Source of the DNA: Pseudomonadota bacterium
Lineage (GTDB): Bacteria > Pseudomonadota > Gammaproteobacteria > Pseudomonadales > Pseudohongiellaceae
Length of the DNA: 64,000 nt
Assembly (NCBI GenBank): GCA_027592275.1
Contig: JAQCKF010000005.1
Location: forward strand, 1 to 64,000
Reading direction: 5' to 3'
The position numbers and the translations under genes are program-made. This document shows positions 1 to 7,397 of the stretch, one piece after another. Every line of letters starts with the position of its first letter. The first letter of the stretch is position 1. Under the pieces are notes generated by a model that saw nothing but the letters and a program-made list of their open reading frames with translations, was not told where the DNA came from and searched no databases.

Positions 1-224
1 CATATCGAGATCTCCATCCTGTTAGATTAACTGGAAATCTCATCGTGGTCATGGTTCTAAAAATGGGGGATAGGTCAGAAGCAGCTCAAATACAGCCACT
101 ATGTCTAGAGCAGTGGGCGAAGCAAATAGCCCGCTGAATTGATTTCGCAGCATTTAATGAGCACACAATCATTCTTTCAGAGTCTTGTCTGCCCAACCGT
201 GAAGTAATATGTAGGGAGTTCAAA

Positions 225-696
225 ATGAGTGGCAATTTGGAGACAGCAGATAACTTCAAATTAACTCTTAGAGCCATAGAGAGTTGTAGGGAATGTGAAG
301 GCCGTATCCCCGAGACTAACCCAATCGTCAGACTACACCCCAACGCATCCATACTCATTATTGGACAGGCGCCGGGTATCAAGGTTCACGAATCAAAAGT
401 GCCATGGAACGACGCCAGTGGGAAGCGGCTGCGAGAGTGGATGGGAGTGAGCGACGACGAATTCTATGATGTAGAGAATGTGGCACTGGTTCCGATGGGA
501 TTCTGTTATTCCGGGAAGGGAAAATCCGGAGACCTTCCCCCGCGCAAAGAATGCGCACCGAAGTGGCACCCCAGCGTAATGAAGCTTCTACCCTATGTAG
601 AGGTAACCTTGCTAATCGGGGCTTACGCGAAATGATTGGTTTACTGAATCGGTAGTGCCGGCAATGCAGAAAACCATTCGGAAGAAATTAAATTAG
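225..696 (+). pseudogene. Uracil-DNA glycosylase-family gene, internally deleted and frameshifted
   Basis: The first reading frame (to a TGA at 633-635, 136 residues) resembles the single-domain UDG superfamily: an early CREC cysteine motif, an IIGQAPGIKVHES segment like the family GQAPG motif, a DASGKRLREWMG segment and a PRKECAPKWHP cysteine motif. It stops at LLIGAYAK. One frame over, without a gap, 631-696 reads NDWFTESVVPAMQKTIRK and then a stop, which is how the C-terminus of this family looks. The block normally lying between them, with the LPHPS-type catalytic motif, is missing. The sequence therefore shows an internal deletion with a frameshift. AGGGAG precedes the ATG by a normal distance. 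If translated, the product would be a 136-residue fragment without the C-terminal motif. The family assignment rests on motif memory. Confidence 0.65.
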
Positions 697-729
697 ACGT
701 GTCAATTTCCCCGCGGCAAACGGTTGAAC

Positions 730-924
730 TCATTGTTTTAAATCGTCGTCGCCTAGCTTCTTTGCTTCCTTCAGTAGAAGCAACGCCAACACCATCAGGG
801 GCAGATTTGTTGTAACAGGATTGAATGCTTCAACCAATAAGTGAGGGGTTATTATCAGCACAAAGCTCAATAACGCAATGAAAGAAAATAAAGCACTTGT
901 CAGGTGACTTAGCCCTCCAGCCAA
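730..924 (-). CDS. Small putative membrane protein (64 aa)
   Basis: I do not recognise this protein. It has two hydrophobic stretches, about residues 8-32 and 41-52, and a charged C-terminal tail (KEAKKLGDDDLKQ), as expected for a small inner-membrane protein. The only plausible start is a TTG at 924, with AGGAAA about 15 bases upstream, so the start is weak. It lies 22 bases downstream of the Fic gene on the same strand and could be co-transcribed with it. It might equally be non-coding. Confidence 0.35.
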   Translation of the reverse strand: MAGGLSHLTSALFSFIALLSFVLIITPHLLVEAFNPVTTNLPLMVLALLLLKEAKKLGDDDLKQ

Positions 925-946
925 TGAAGCCGCGAGAGCTGCTTTC

Positions 947-2056
947 CTAAGTTTGTATTTTCAAATAGTAGCGTGTGTGCCTACCACTACCAGTGCGCGT
1001 TAATGCGCCCGTCTCAGCGAGCTTGGTTAAGTCTCGTGTTGCCGTAGATGGTGCTGTTAGGGTAATGCTCATATAATTGCTCGCGCTTAAACCTCCCTCA
1101 AATCCCCCAATGCCTTCTCGAAAAAGGCGCGCAATAGCTTTAGCTTGTCTGCTATTAAACTGGTCTTCGAATCGCTGATAAAACTTGCCTTTCCCGATGA
1201 TGAAATCAACCATCTGCTGTGTGCAGTCTTGTGCCAAGAGAATCGTATCAGCAAAATATTTTAGCCAATTGTCAATATTAAGCCCTCTACTCCCGCCTTT
1301 AAGCTCATCATAGTATTGCTTTTTATGCCTCTCAATGATCTGAGCCATCGCGATGAGCGTTGGTCGCCCGATATTCTGCGAGAGGGCTTTTTCTGAGATG
1401 GCGCGCCCCATTCTGCCATTTCCATCCTCGAAGGGATGAATACTTTCAAAATATATATGCGCGATGCCCGCACGCGTAAGCGCAGGCAATTCGTCTTTTT
1501 CGCCTGGTGCCGTATTGTTAAACCACTCAATGAACCTATCCATTTCCTGAGGAGTATCAGCCGAGGCTGGTGCCTCATAGTGAACACGGGGGTTTGAATA
1601 ACTTCCGGATATAATTTGCATAGGATCTTCGTGCGTTCGATACCGACCTATATTTTTAAGATCACGCCGCCCATTGGTTAACATGAGATGCCAATTAGAC
1701 AACATGTCAAAGCCAAGTTCTGTATCAAAATTATTGTAGAGATCGATCATCATCTCAGAGATGCCATGCTCCGCCGGTGAGGCTTTCCGAGGGTCATCTG
1801 GCTTAAGTCCTAGCTGTCTTTGTATAGAAGATCTTAGGGAATCGCGGTTAAGCATCTCTCCTTCTATTTCTGAGGTTTTAAGAGCTTCTTCGCTCAATAG
1901 ATCAATAGTCAAAATCTGCTGATCTTCATCATTGATGTGTTTTAAGCTGCCATGCATCGTCCCCACTCTGAGCGTGAACTCTTTCTCCGCCTGCAATAGT
2001 GCCTTTGGATCATAGATAAAGTTAGGCCAGTCTTTTTCTTGCCAATTCCATGTCAT
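947..2056 (-). CDS. Fic domain protein (DUF4172 N-terminus, C-terminal winged helix)
   Basis: Fic proteins transfer AMP (or another nucleotide part) to hydroxyl side chains of target proteins. The complete core motif HPFEDGNGRMGR is at residues 207-218. TSEIEGE at 61-67 matches the (S/T)xxxE(G/N) inhibitory helix, here N-terminal to the core, so this is a class II auto-inhibited enzyme. The first ~80 residues resemble DUF4172 of Shewanella-type Fic proteins. The last ~55 residues (around SITLTAPSTATRDLTKLAETG) look like a winged helix-turn-helix. The length of 369 aa fits this subfamily. The start ATG lies inside the first of two inverted-repeat operators, which suggests autorepression by the C-terminal domain (inference). 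No antitoxin gene is adjacent, consistent with built-in inhibition. Confidence 0.93.
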   Translation of the reverse strand: MTWNWQEKDWPNFIYDPKALLQAEKEFTLRVGTMHGSLKHINDEDQQILTIDLLSEEALKTSEIEGEMLNRDSLRSSIQRQLGLKPDDPRKASPAEHGISEMMIDLYNNFDTELGFDMLSNWHLMLTNGRRDLKNIGRYRTHEDPMQIISGSYSNPRVHYEAPASADTPQEMDRFIEWFNNTAPGEKDELPALTRAGIAHIYFESIHPFEDGNGRMGRAISEKALSQNIGRPTLIAMAQIIERHKKQYYDELKGGSRGLNIDNWLKYFADTILLAQDCTQQMVDFIIGKGKFYQRFEDQFNSRQAKAIARLFREGIGGFEGGLSASNYMSITLTAPSTATRDLTKLAETGALTRTGSGRHTRYYLKIQT

Positions 2057-2085
2057 GGGCTATAAAACTCTTTTTTATAGCCCAT
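2055..2085. promoter_or_regulatory. Inverted-repeat operator overlapping the Fic start codon
   Basis: Perfect 13-bp arms, ATGGGCTATAAAA and TTTTATAGCCCAT, are separated by 5 bp. The first arm contains the Fic ATG on the minus strand. The half-site TGGGCTATA occurs here twice and twice more in the next operator. A protein bound here would block translation-initiation-proximal transcription. The Fic winged helix is the natural candidate (inference). Confidence 0.6.
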
Positions 2086-2098
2086 TATTTATTATTTT

Positions 2099-2129
2099 AT
2101 GGGCTATACGATTATATTCTATAGCCCAC
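2099..2129. promoter_or_regulatory. Second TGGGCTATA inverted repeat upstream of Fic
   Basis: Nine-bp arms TGGGCTATA (2100-2108) and TATAGCCCA (2120-2128) have an 11-bp spacer. The half-sites in this operator are offset by 20 bp, exactly as in the operator at 2055-2085, and the two centres lie 44 bp apart, about four helical turns. This suggests cooperative binding of two dimers on one face of the DNA (inference). Confidence 0.55.
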
Positions 2130-2401
2130 ATTATCATATAAAAGTGAATTGTAGAACTGTCATCTATGGCTCACTATAGAAGTGGTCTCTCCCTTTGATT
2201 TTCAGTTAAGTGACGATTTCCAGGTTATGAGATGTAGGTATTCTAAAGGGTGCGTCAAATCGGGGTAGGATCATCACTCGCGCGATCATTTTCAAGCCCA
2301 ATCAGTATTTAGCAAATCGAACCCCTTCTCGCACTAAACGAATTGTCCATCTGGGCAGCAGCAAAGCCTACTAGCCCTATGAACTATGCGGCTCAGCATC
2401 A

Positions 2402-2449
2402 AATCTAAATGATAACTATCCACAGTTGATAATCGTTCTCATTTAGATT
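2402..2449 (+). promoter_or_regulatory. Fur-like sites in an 11-bp inverted repeat before the TonB receptor
   Basis: AATCTAAATGA (2402-2412) and TCATTTAGATT (2439-2449) form a perfect inverted repeat. Inside it, GATAATCGTTCTCATTT (2428-2444) resembles the Fur 7-1-7 pattern, and a second partial half-site, ATGATAAC, lies at 2409-2416. The site is 44-91 bp before the receptor ATG, where an iron-regulated promoter would be. I see nothing gene-like in the rest of 2130-2492. Confidence 0.55.
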
Positions 2450-2492
2450 AATATCGCCTCACTAAAAAATTTGCAGCATTGTGGAAATATCT

Positions 2493-4712
2493 ATGAATCA
2501 CTCTAAATTACTACTTACATTAGCTATCTCAGCAGTTAGCGCCTCCCTCGCTAACGCTCAGCAGCAGAACAACGCGATCCGAGAAGTCACCATCGTCGGC
2601 AGCCAGGAAGAGGCAAAGAAGATCGCCGGTTCTGCGCACTATATAGGTACTGAGAAATTGCAGCAGTTTGCCTATAGCGACATTCAACGCATCGCGCGTG
2701 AAGTGCCCGGCTTAGCAATTCAGTTAGAGGACGGTTATGGGCTACGACCTAATATCGGTATTCGTGGCGTGGCTACGGAACGTAGTGGTCGCATTACTCT
2801 CTTGGAAGACAACGTGCTTATTGCGCCGGCACCGTATTCCGCACCTTCAGCTTATTACTTTCCTACCGTTGGCAGACTCAGTGCAATTGAAGTGGTCAAA
2901 GGGCCAGCTGCTATCACGCAGGGACCTTACACAATTGGTGGCGCGCTCAATATGGTGTCTACTCCAATCCCAACGCAGATGTCCGGCAACATCGTTACCG
3001 AAGCTGGTGAAGATTCTACTTATCGTGTTCATGCCACCTACGGCGGGCAAACAGATTCCGGTTTTGGATTTCTTTTAGAGACTCACCAGTGGCAATCGGA
3101 TGGATTTCAATCTATCGATCGCGGCAGCAACAATACCGGATTGGATGTTGAGGATTACACGGTCAAGCTTAGTTATGCGCCGCTGAATTCACCCCATGCA
3201 ATCGAGTTAAAGCTACAAGCTACCATTCAGGATTCTAACCAGAGCTACCTCGGCCTGACCGATAGCGATTTCAGCGATAGTGCTTTTCGTCGCTATGGCA
3301 TATCGGAACTCGACAATATCGAAACCGAACATGAGCAGCAGATTCTGCGTTACAACTATAACTTTAATGATTCTTTGGCCATGTCTGTTACCGCCTATAA
3401 CAATGAACATCAACGCGACTGGTTCAAGACAGAAGGCATAGACTTCGACGGCAGCACTAGCGCCGAAGACTTCGGCCGTACCAGTTGGTTTAACGTAATT
3501 CAAGCTATCAATAGCGGAACTAGCCTGAATGGCCTCAACCCCGATCAGCTGCAATCTATCTTAGACGGAACAACTGATACGCTAGAGGGGAGCATTCAAC
3601 TTCGCTCTAACAATCGGGAGTATTACTCCCGAGGCGTGCAGCTAGGCCTTAACTGGAATGGCATGGTTGGCAACACGAGGCACGATCTAGAATTCGGGAT
3701 CCGCTTTCACGAAGACGAGGAGGACCGGCTGCAGCGCAATAGTAACTATAGTCAGATTAACGGCGCGCTTGTTTTAGATGACTTGGGCATTCTAGGTAAC
3801 GCAGGCAATCGTGTGCAGGAAGCCGAGGCGATTTCGATTCATATCCACGACAATATTCAGATAGGCGATTGGACGCTTTCGCCGGGTCTGCGCTATGAAG
3901 ATATCGATCAGAAACGCACGCGTTACTCTGATGGTGAACTGCGTTCTTTCCGCGATTCGCGCAAGAACGCTACGCAAGTTTTTCTTCCAGGTTTGGGAGT
4001 TCTCTATCAGCTGAGTGATTCGCTATCACTACTGGGCGGCGTTCATAAGGGCTTCACTGCTCCTAGCAACTCCCCGAATGTCGATGAGGAGACTGCGATC
4101 AACTATGAATTAGGTTTTCGTTATAACAACGGCTCGCTGTCGACAGAACTCATCGGTTTTCTAAGTGACTACGACAATATACTCGGCGAGTGCACGTCTT
4201 CATCGGGTTCAGATTGCGTTATAGGCGATGCCTTTAACGGTGATGCCGCTACGGTGGCAGGTCTTGAGATGTTGGTAAGCGCAAATCTGGCTCGCGGCAG
4301 CGACTACAGAATCCCCGTATCGCTCAGCTATACACATATCAATGGAGAGTTTGATACCGACATTGCCGATACCGCCTTCTTCGGCTCTGTGGGCAAAGGA
4401 GACCCGCTGCCCTACCTGCCGGAGAACCAATTCCTCGCCTCAATAGGCTTTGAGAAAAACAACTGGGCGACCTATCTCACAGGTAACTATGTAGATGAGG
4501 TTTGTGTAAGGGCGTCTTGTAATGCATTCGAGAGAACCGACGACACATTCACCGTGGATATCTCTGCGAACTACCAGTTTAGTAGTGCGCTGACTTTCTA
4601 TGGCCGGGTTGAGAACTTAACGAGTCAGGAAGATATCCTTGGTCGACACCCTTATGGTGCTCGCCCCAACAAGGATCGTACTGTAACTGCTGGACTAAGA
4701 TTCGACTTCTAG
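2493..4712 (+). CDS. TonB-dependent receptor, FecA-like
   Basis: This is an outer-membrane ligand-gated barrel that imports a ligand, probably a ferric chelate, using TonB energy. A signal peptide ends near SLANAQ. The plug domain follows, with GLRPNIGIRGVATERSGRI and an IEVVKGPAAITQGPYTIGG segment that resembles FecA-type receptors. A long beta-barrel follows and ends in the aromatic residue of TAGLRFDF, as outer-membrane proteins do. A GTG at 2481 would add four residues, but ATG 2493 has GGAA just upstream and is preferred. The Fur-like site upstream supports iron transport. The exact ligand is unknown. No FecR-like regulator or ABC importer genes are adjacent. Confidence 0.88.
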   Translation: MNHSKLLLTLAISAVSASLANAQQQNNAIREVTIVGSQEEAKKIAGSAHYIGTEKLQQFAYSDIQRIAREVPGLAIQLEDGYGLRPNIGIRGVATERSGRITLLEDNVLIAPAPYSAPSAYYFPTVGRLSAIEVVKGPAAITQGPYTIGGALNMVSTPIPTQMSGNIVTEAGEDSTYRVHATYGGQTDSGFGFLLETHQWQSDGFQSIDRGSNNTGLDVEDYTVKLSYAPLNSPHAIELKLQATIQDSNQSYLGLTDSDFSDSAFRRYGISELDNIETEHEQQILRYNYNFNDSLAMSVTAYNNEHQRDWFKTEGIDFDGSTSAEDFGRTSWFNVIQAINSGTSLNGLNPDQLQSILDGTTDTLEGSIQLRSNNREYYSRGVQLGLNWNGMVGNTRHDLEFGIRFHEDEEDRLQRNSNYSQINGALVLDDLGILGNAGNRVQEAEAISIHIHDNIQIGDWTLSPGLRYEDIDQKRTRYSDGELRSFRDSRKNATQVFLPGLGVLYQLSDSLSLLGGVHKGFTAPSNSPNVDEETAINYELGFRYNNGSLSTELIGFLSDYDNILGECTSSSGSDCVIGDAFNGDAATVAGLEMLVSANLARGSDYRIPVSLSYTHINGEFDTDIADTAFFGSVGKGDPLPYLPENQFLASIGFEKNNWATYLTGNYVDEVCVRASCNAFERTDDTFTVDISANYQFSSALTFYGRVENLTSQEDILGRHPYGARPNKDRTVTAGLRFDF

Positions 4713-4745
4713 CAGTGCCAACTATCAGTGCCAACTATCAGTGCC
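4713..4745 (+). repeat. Short 13-bp tandem repeat after the receptor stop
   Basis: CAGTGCCAACTAT occurs twice in direct succession (4713-4725 and 4726-4738), followed by a third partial copy, CAGTGCC. This is probably a slippage duplication in the 3' untranslated region. Confidence 0.7.
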
Positions 4746-4748
4746 TAG

Positions 4749-4782
4749 GATGTCGTCGCGTTCGCAGACGGCATCCATTTTT
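4749..4782 (+). terminator. Intrinsic terminator after the TonB receptor
   Basis: GATGTCGTC pairs with GACGGCATC (nine base pairs, one G-U) around a nine-base loop, followed closely by a T run. It is correctly placed for the receptor transcript. Confidence 0.65.
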
Positions 4783-4847
4783 CTAAGATTGCCCACTCTA
4801 ACCTCAAGCAAAATAGTGTAGCGAGTTGATAGTAGTCAATTTCGGAC

Positions 4848-5237
4848 TTAGTTCTTATCAACAAGCATAAACGTCGCATTCGTCTTCGCGATCAATTTCT
4901 CATCGCTGTAAACAGATATCTCCGTTCTGAACAAACGCTTGCCCGCATGAATCACCTCGGCGTGGGCCTCGAGTGTCTTTCCCATTGGCAGCCGAATGAA
5001 GGAGATGCTCAGATCGGTCGTCGCTGAGGATTTGCCTTCGGGACGAATAGATCGAACCGCAACTCCCGCGGCCGTATCCGCCAGTGAGGTTAAAACACCG
5101 CCATGCACTCTGCCGCCGGTGTTCATGTGATGATCTTTTAACTCTAGATGACAGACGCTCGAGCCCGCCGCGGCTTCTTTGATTTGAATACCAAGAAAAT
5201 CCCCATAGGGACTCGAAGGCAATTTTACTTCACTCAT
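4848..5237 (-). CDS. PaaI-type hotdog acyl-CoA thioesterase
   Basis: It likely hydrolyses acyl- or aryl-CoA thioesters in the cytoplasm. The 129-residue length and the segment MNTGGRVHGGVLTSLADTAA fit the PaaI/YdiI branch, where the HGG loop and the following Asp on the hotdog helix form the active site. The C-terminal KTNATFMLV strand is also typical. ATG 5237 is chosen over a TTG three bases upstream because AGGA precedes it at good spacing. It lies 41 bases upstream of, and on the same strand as, the M42 gene. Substrate is not predictable. Confidence 0.85.
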   Translation of the reverse strand: MSEVKLPSSPYGDFLGIQIKEAAAGSSVCHLELKDHHMNTGGRVHGGVLTSLADTAAGVAVRSIRPEGKSSATTDLSISFIRLPMGKTLEAHAEVIHAGKRLFRTEISVYSDEKLIAKTNATFMLVDKN

Positions 5238-5278
5238 CAATGCGTCCTACTTTTTTAAGCTGTTGTTATCATTATGAA

Positions 5279-7387
5279 CTACGGACCCTGCGATGCTTCT
5301 GCCATGGCTTGTATCAGATCTATCAGTTCTGCCACGTCTCTAAGGTCTGCAATTTCAGCGGGCGAGTGACTGTATCTGCCGGGCCATGATAATCCCGCAT
5401 TTGGCGCACCATAGATAGTGAACGTCGTGCCGTCGGTGCCGCCTTGTGTGAGTCCGATCTGCGCATCAATGCCAGCGGCTTCGGCGATGCCCCGATTACG
5501 ATCGAATTCATAAGGGGTTGCCATGCTCGCGTTTTCAATCGAGCGCAACACCGGCCCAGTGCCAAGAGGCACGAAGGCGAAATGGGATGATTCCAAGGGT
5601 GTATCTGAGGAAACAAAGGTGTCGATGCTATAAGCTCGCCGAGTTCTACTACCCAGTCGCTGGGCCATCGCCGCCGCTCCGCGCAGCCCGCCCTCTTCTC
5701 GAACGGTCCATGTAAATACGACTTTGTTTTGCAGCGCATCAGGCTCTAACTGCCGCAGAGCAAACAACAAAGACGTTGTGCCTACGCGATCGTCTAAGGA
5801 TCTAGAAGAGTAACGAAAGGCACCCATTCTGTGTCCTTCTTTATATCCTGTAACGCCCATGCCTACGCGAACACCTGCTGCTTCCAATTGCCTTCTATTC
5901 ATTCCGAACCAGGCTGTCACCGCACCTGGCTGTTTAAATTCGGGCGCGCTGCGGGTATTGAAAACACCACGCAGTGATGGCGCCTCCGGCTGCGATTCAT
6001 TGTTGATAAAGGGGTCTAGTTGCAACACAGCCGGCTGACCTTCCCAAGCCGTCTCGACCACACCTCCCAAACGGGTCAGGTTGACCACTCCATTTCTATC
6101 AATACTTTCGATCTCGTAACCCACCTCGTCCATATGCGCTAAGAACACGGTGGCCTGACCGGCCGGGCCAACCTCAACCCACATATTGCCCATCTCATCT
6201 GTCTGCGCTATTTCCTTGGCCCATTCAGGCATTGCGTTAAAGATGGCGTTTTTGATCGGACCTTCGTGGCCGGGGACCGCTGATTTCTCCGCCACATTAT
6301 CGAGTAGCGCCTCGATCTCCTGCAAACGATCGCTGTTATCGCTACGACCCCAGCGAGAAGCTTCATTATTCAACACCGCAGTCTGTTGGGGTGCGGCAAG
6401 CCAGGCAGGTCTTTGTGCATCTGGGTTGATGGCCGCCACTAGGGCATCTAATACTTGATTAGCGCTGGGGAGACTCATTCGCTCCATTAGAGCATCGGCA
6501 TCTGTCACAGCGGGCGTGATGAGTCGTATCGCAGCGATGCCATTACCGGTCAACACGATATCGACTCGTGTTCCAAGACCGTCTACGACTGCGTTATCAA
6601 AGTCAGTCGATCCAACTCCAAGCACGATAATCTCGTCAGGGTTAGCATCCCTGCTGACTCCCGCGCCTAGCCCTATCCAACCGAACACTTGTTGCACGCT
6701 AATTAGATATTTCGTACTGCCAGTGGCACCGTTGATGCCCGCCTCGGCGGCGGCAAGTAGAGCCGCACAGCCCACTCTTGCTCCTGTTCTAGGTCCAGCC
6801 AACTCGTTCGTATAAGACCATGCCGGAAAATGGCGCAGAGCGGGGTCTAACAGAGCGATTCCCATGTCGGCTACCTCAGTGGCAGACTCGGCACCTACGT
6901 CCAGCCAGAGATCGTTCTGGGTAATGATTGCAGTCTCGTTTCTATGCTGCGCTGCGAAATGCCCATTCGCTACCGCCGTCACACCAACCACAGGCCCGCT
7001 ACGCGTCAGGATACGCAACTGCTGACCTTCGTGAGCCTGATCCCAAAGTGGGTGACTTGATCCACTTCCAATCCTATGCAGACGAAGATAGCCCGCGTCG
7101 GTAATCTGACTCACTGCATAGCTATAAGAATCGAGCGCGCAGGCAACTACTCGTCGTGGTTCTCCGCGGCCTATCACCTTGAATAAGTTGCCATAAGAGT
7201 CACGATCCCAGCCTGTGTATTCACTCTGAATCTGCTCGATTGCTAAGTGCTCATGGCCGGTAGGCGCATCGATCGCCACCCAACTTGAAAGCGCAGCGAG
7301 CTCGGATTCCTGAGCGAGCAGACCTGCGCTAAATAAAAACGCAAACATTGACGACGAGATTATTGAAATTCTTCTACAGCACAACAT
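5279..7387 (-). CDS. Secreted tandem M42-family metallopeptidase with degenerate first domain
   Basis: This 702-residue protein is about twice the normal M42 length. A signal peptide ends near AGLLAQ. The C-terminal half has every M42 di-metal site element: H418 and D420 in LAHMDEVGY, the SLDDRVG aspartate, E564/E565 in VREEGG, the SIDTF aspartate and H674 in RYSHSP. The N-terminal half repeats the fold in outline (APTGHE, GYLRLHRIG, FPAWSYTNELAGPRTGARVG, VQQVFGWIGLGAG, VGSTDFDN), but the ligand positions are changed: HxD is ALD, DD is PR, and EE is FG. It therefore looks like an inactive duplicate joined to an active copy. ATG 7387 has GAGGAAG upstream and starts 10 bases after the preceding gene's stop. 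A longer start at 7420 would overlap that gene. Probable role: periplasmic aminopeptidase. Confidence 0.85.
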   Translation of the reverse strand: MLCCRRISIISSSMFAFLFSAGLLAQESELAALSSWVAIDAPTGHEHLAIEQIQSEYTGWDRDSYGNLFKVIGRGEPRRVVACALDSYSYAVSQITDAGYLRLHRIGSGSSHPLWDQAHEGQQLRILTRSGPVVGVTAVANGHFAAQHRNETAIITQNDLWLDVGAESATEVADMGIALLDPALRHFPAWSYTNELAGPRTGARVGCAALLAAAEAGINGATGSTKYLISVQQVFGWIGLGAGVSRDANPDEIIVLGVGSTDFDNAVVDGLGTRVDIVLTGNGIAAIRLITPAVTDADALMERMSLPSANQVLDALVAAINPDAQRPAWLAAPQQTAVLNNEASRWGRSDNSDRLQEIEALLDNVAEKSAVPGHEGPIKNAIFNAMPEWAKEIAQTDEMGNMWVEVGPAGQATVFLAHMDEVGYEIESIDRNGVVNLTRLGGVVETAWEGQPAVLQLDPFINNESQPEAPSLRGVFNTRSAPEFKQPGAVTAWFGMNRRQLEAAGVRVGMGVTGYKEGHRMGAFRYSSRSLDDRVGTTSLLFALRQLEPDALQNKVVFTWTVREEGGLRGAAAMAQRLGSRTRRAYSIDTFVSSDTPLESSHFAFVPLGTGPVLRSIENASMATPYEFDRNRGIAEAAGIDAQIGLTQGGTDGTTFTIYGAPNAGLSWPGRYSHSPAEIADLRDVAELIDLIQAMAEASQGP

Positions 7388-7397
7388 TTTCACTTCC

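Noticed and set aside
633..635. TGA of the UDG fragment as selenocysteine
   Set aside because: Reading through reaches another stop after a few codons, and the real family tail lies in a different frame.
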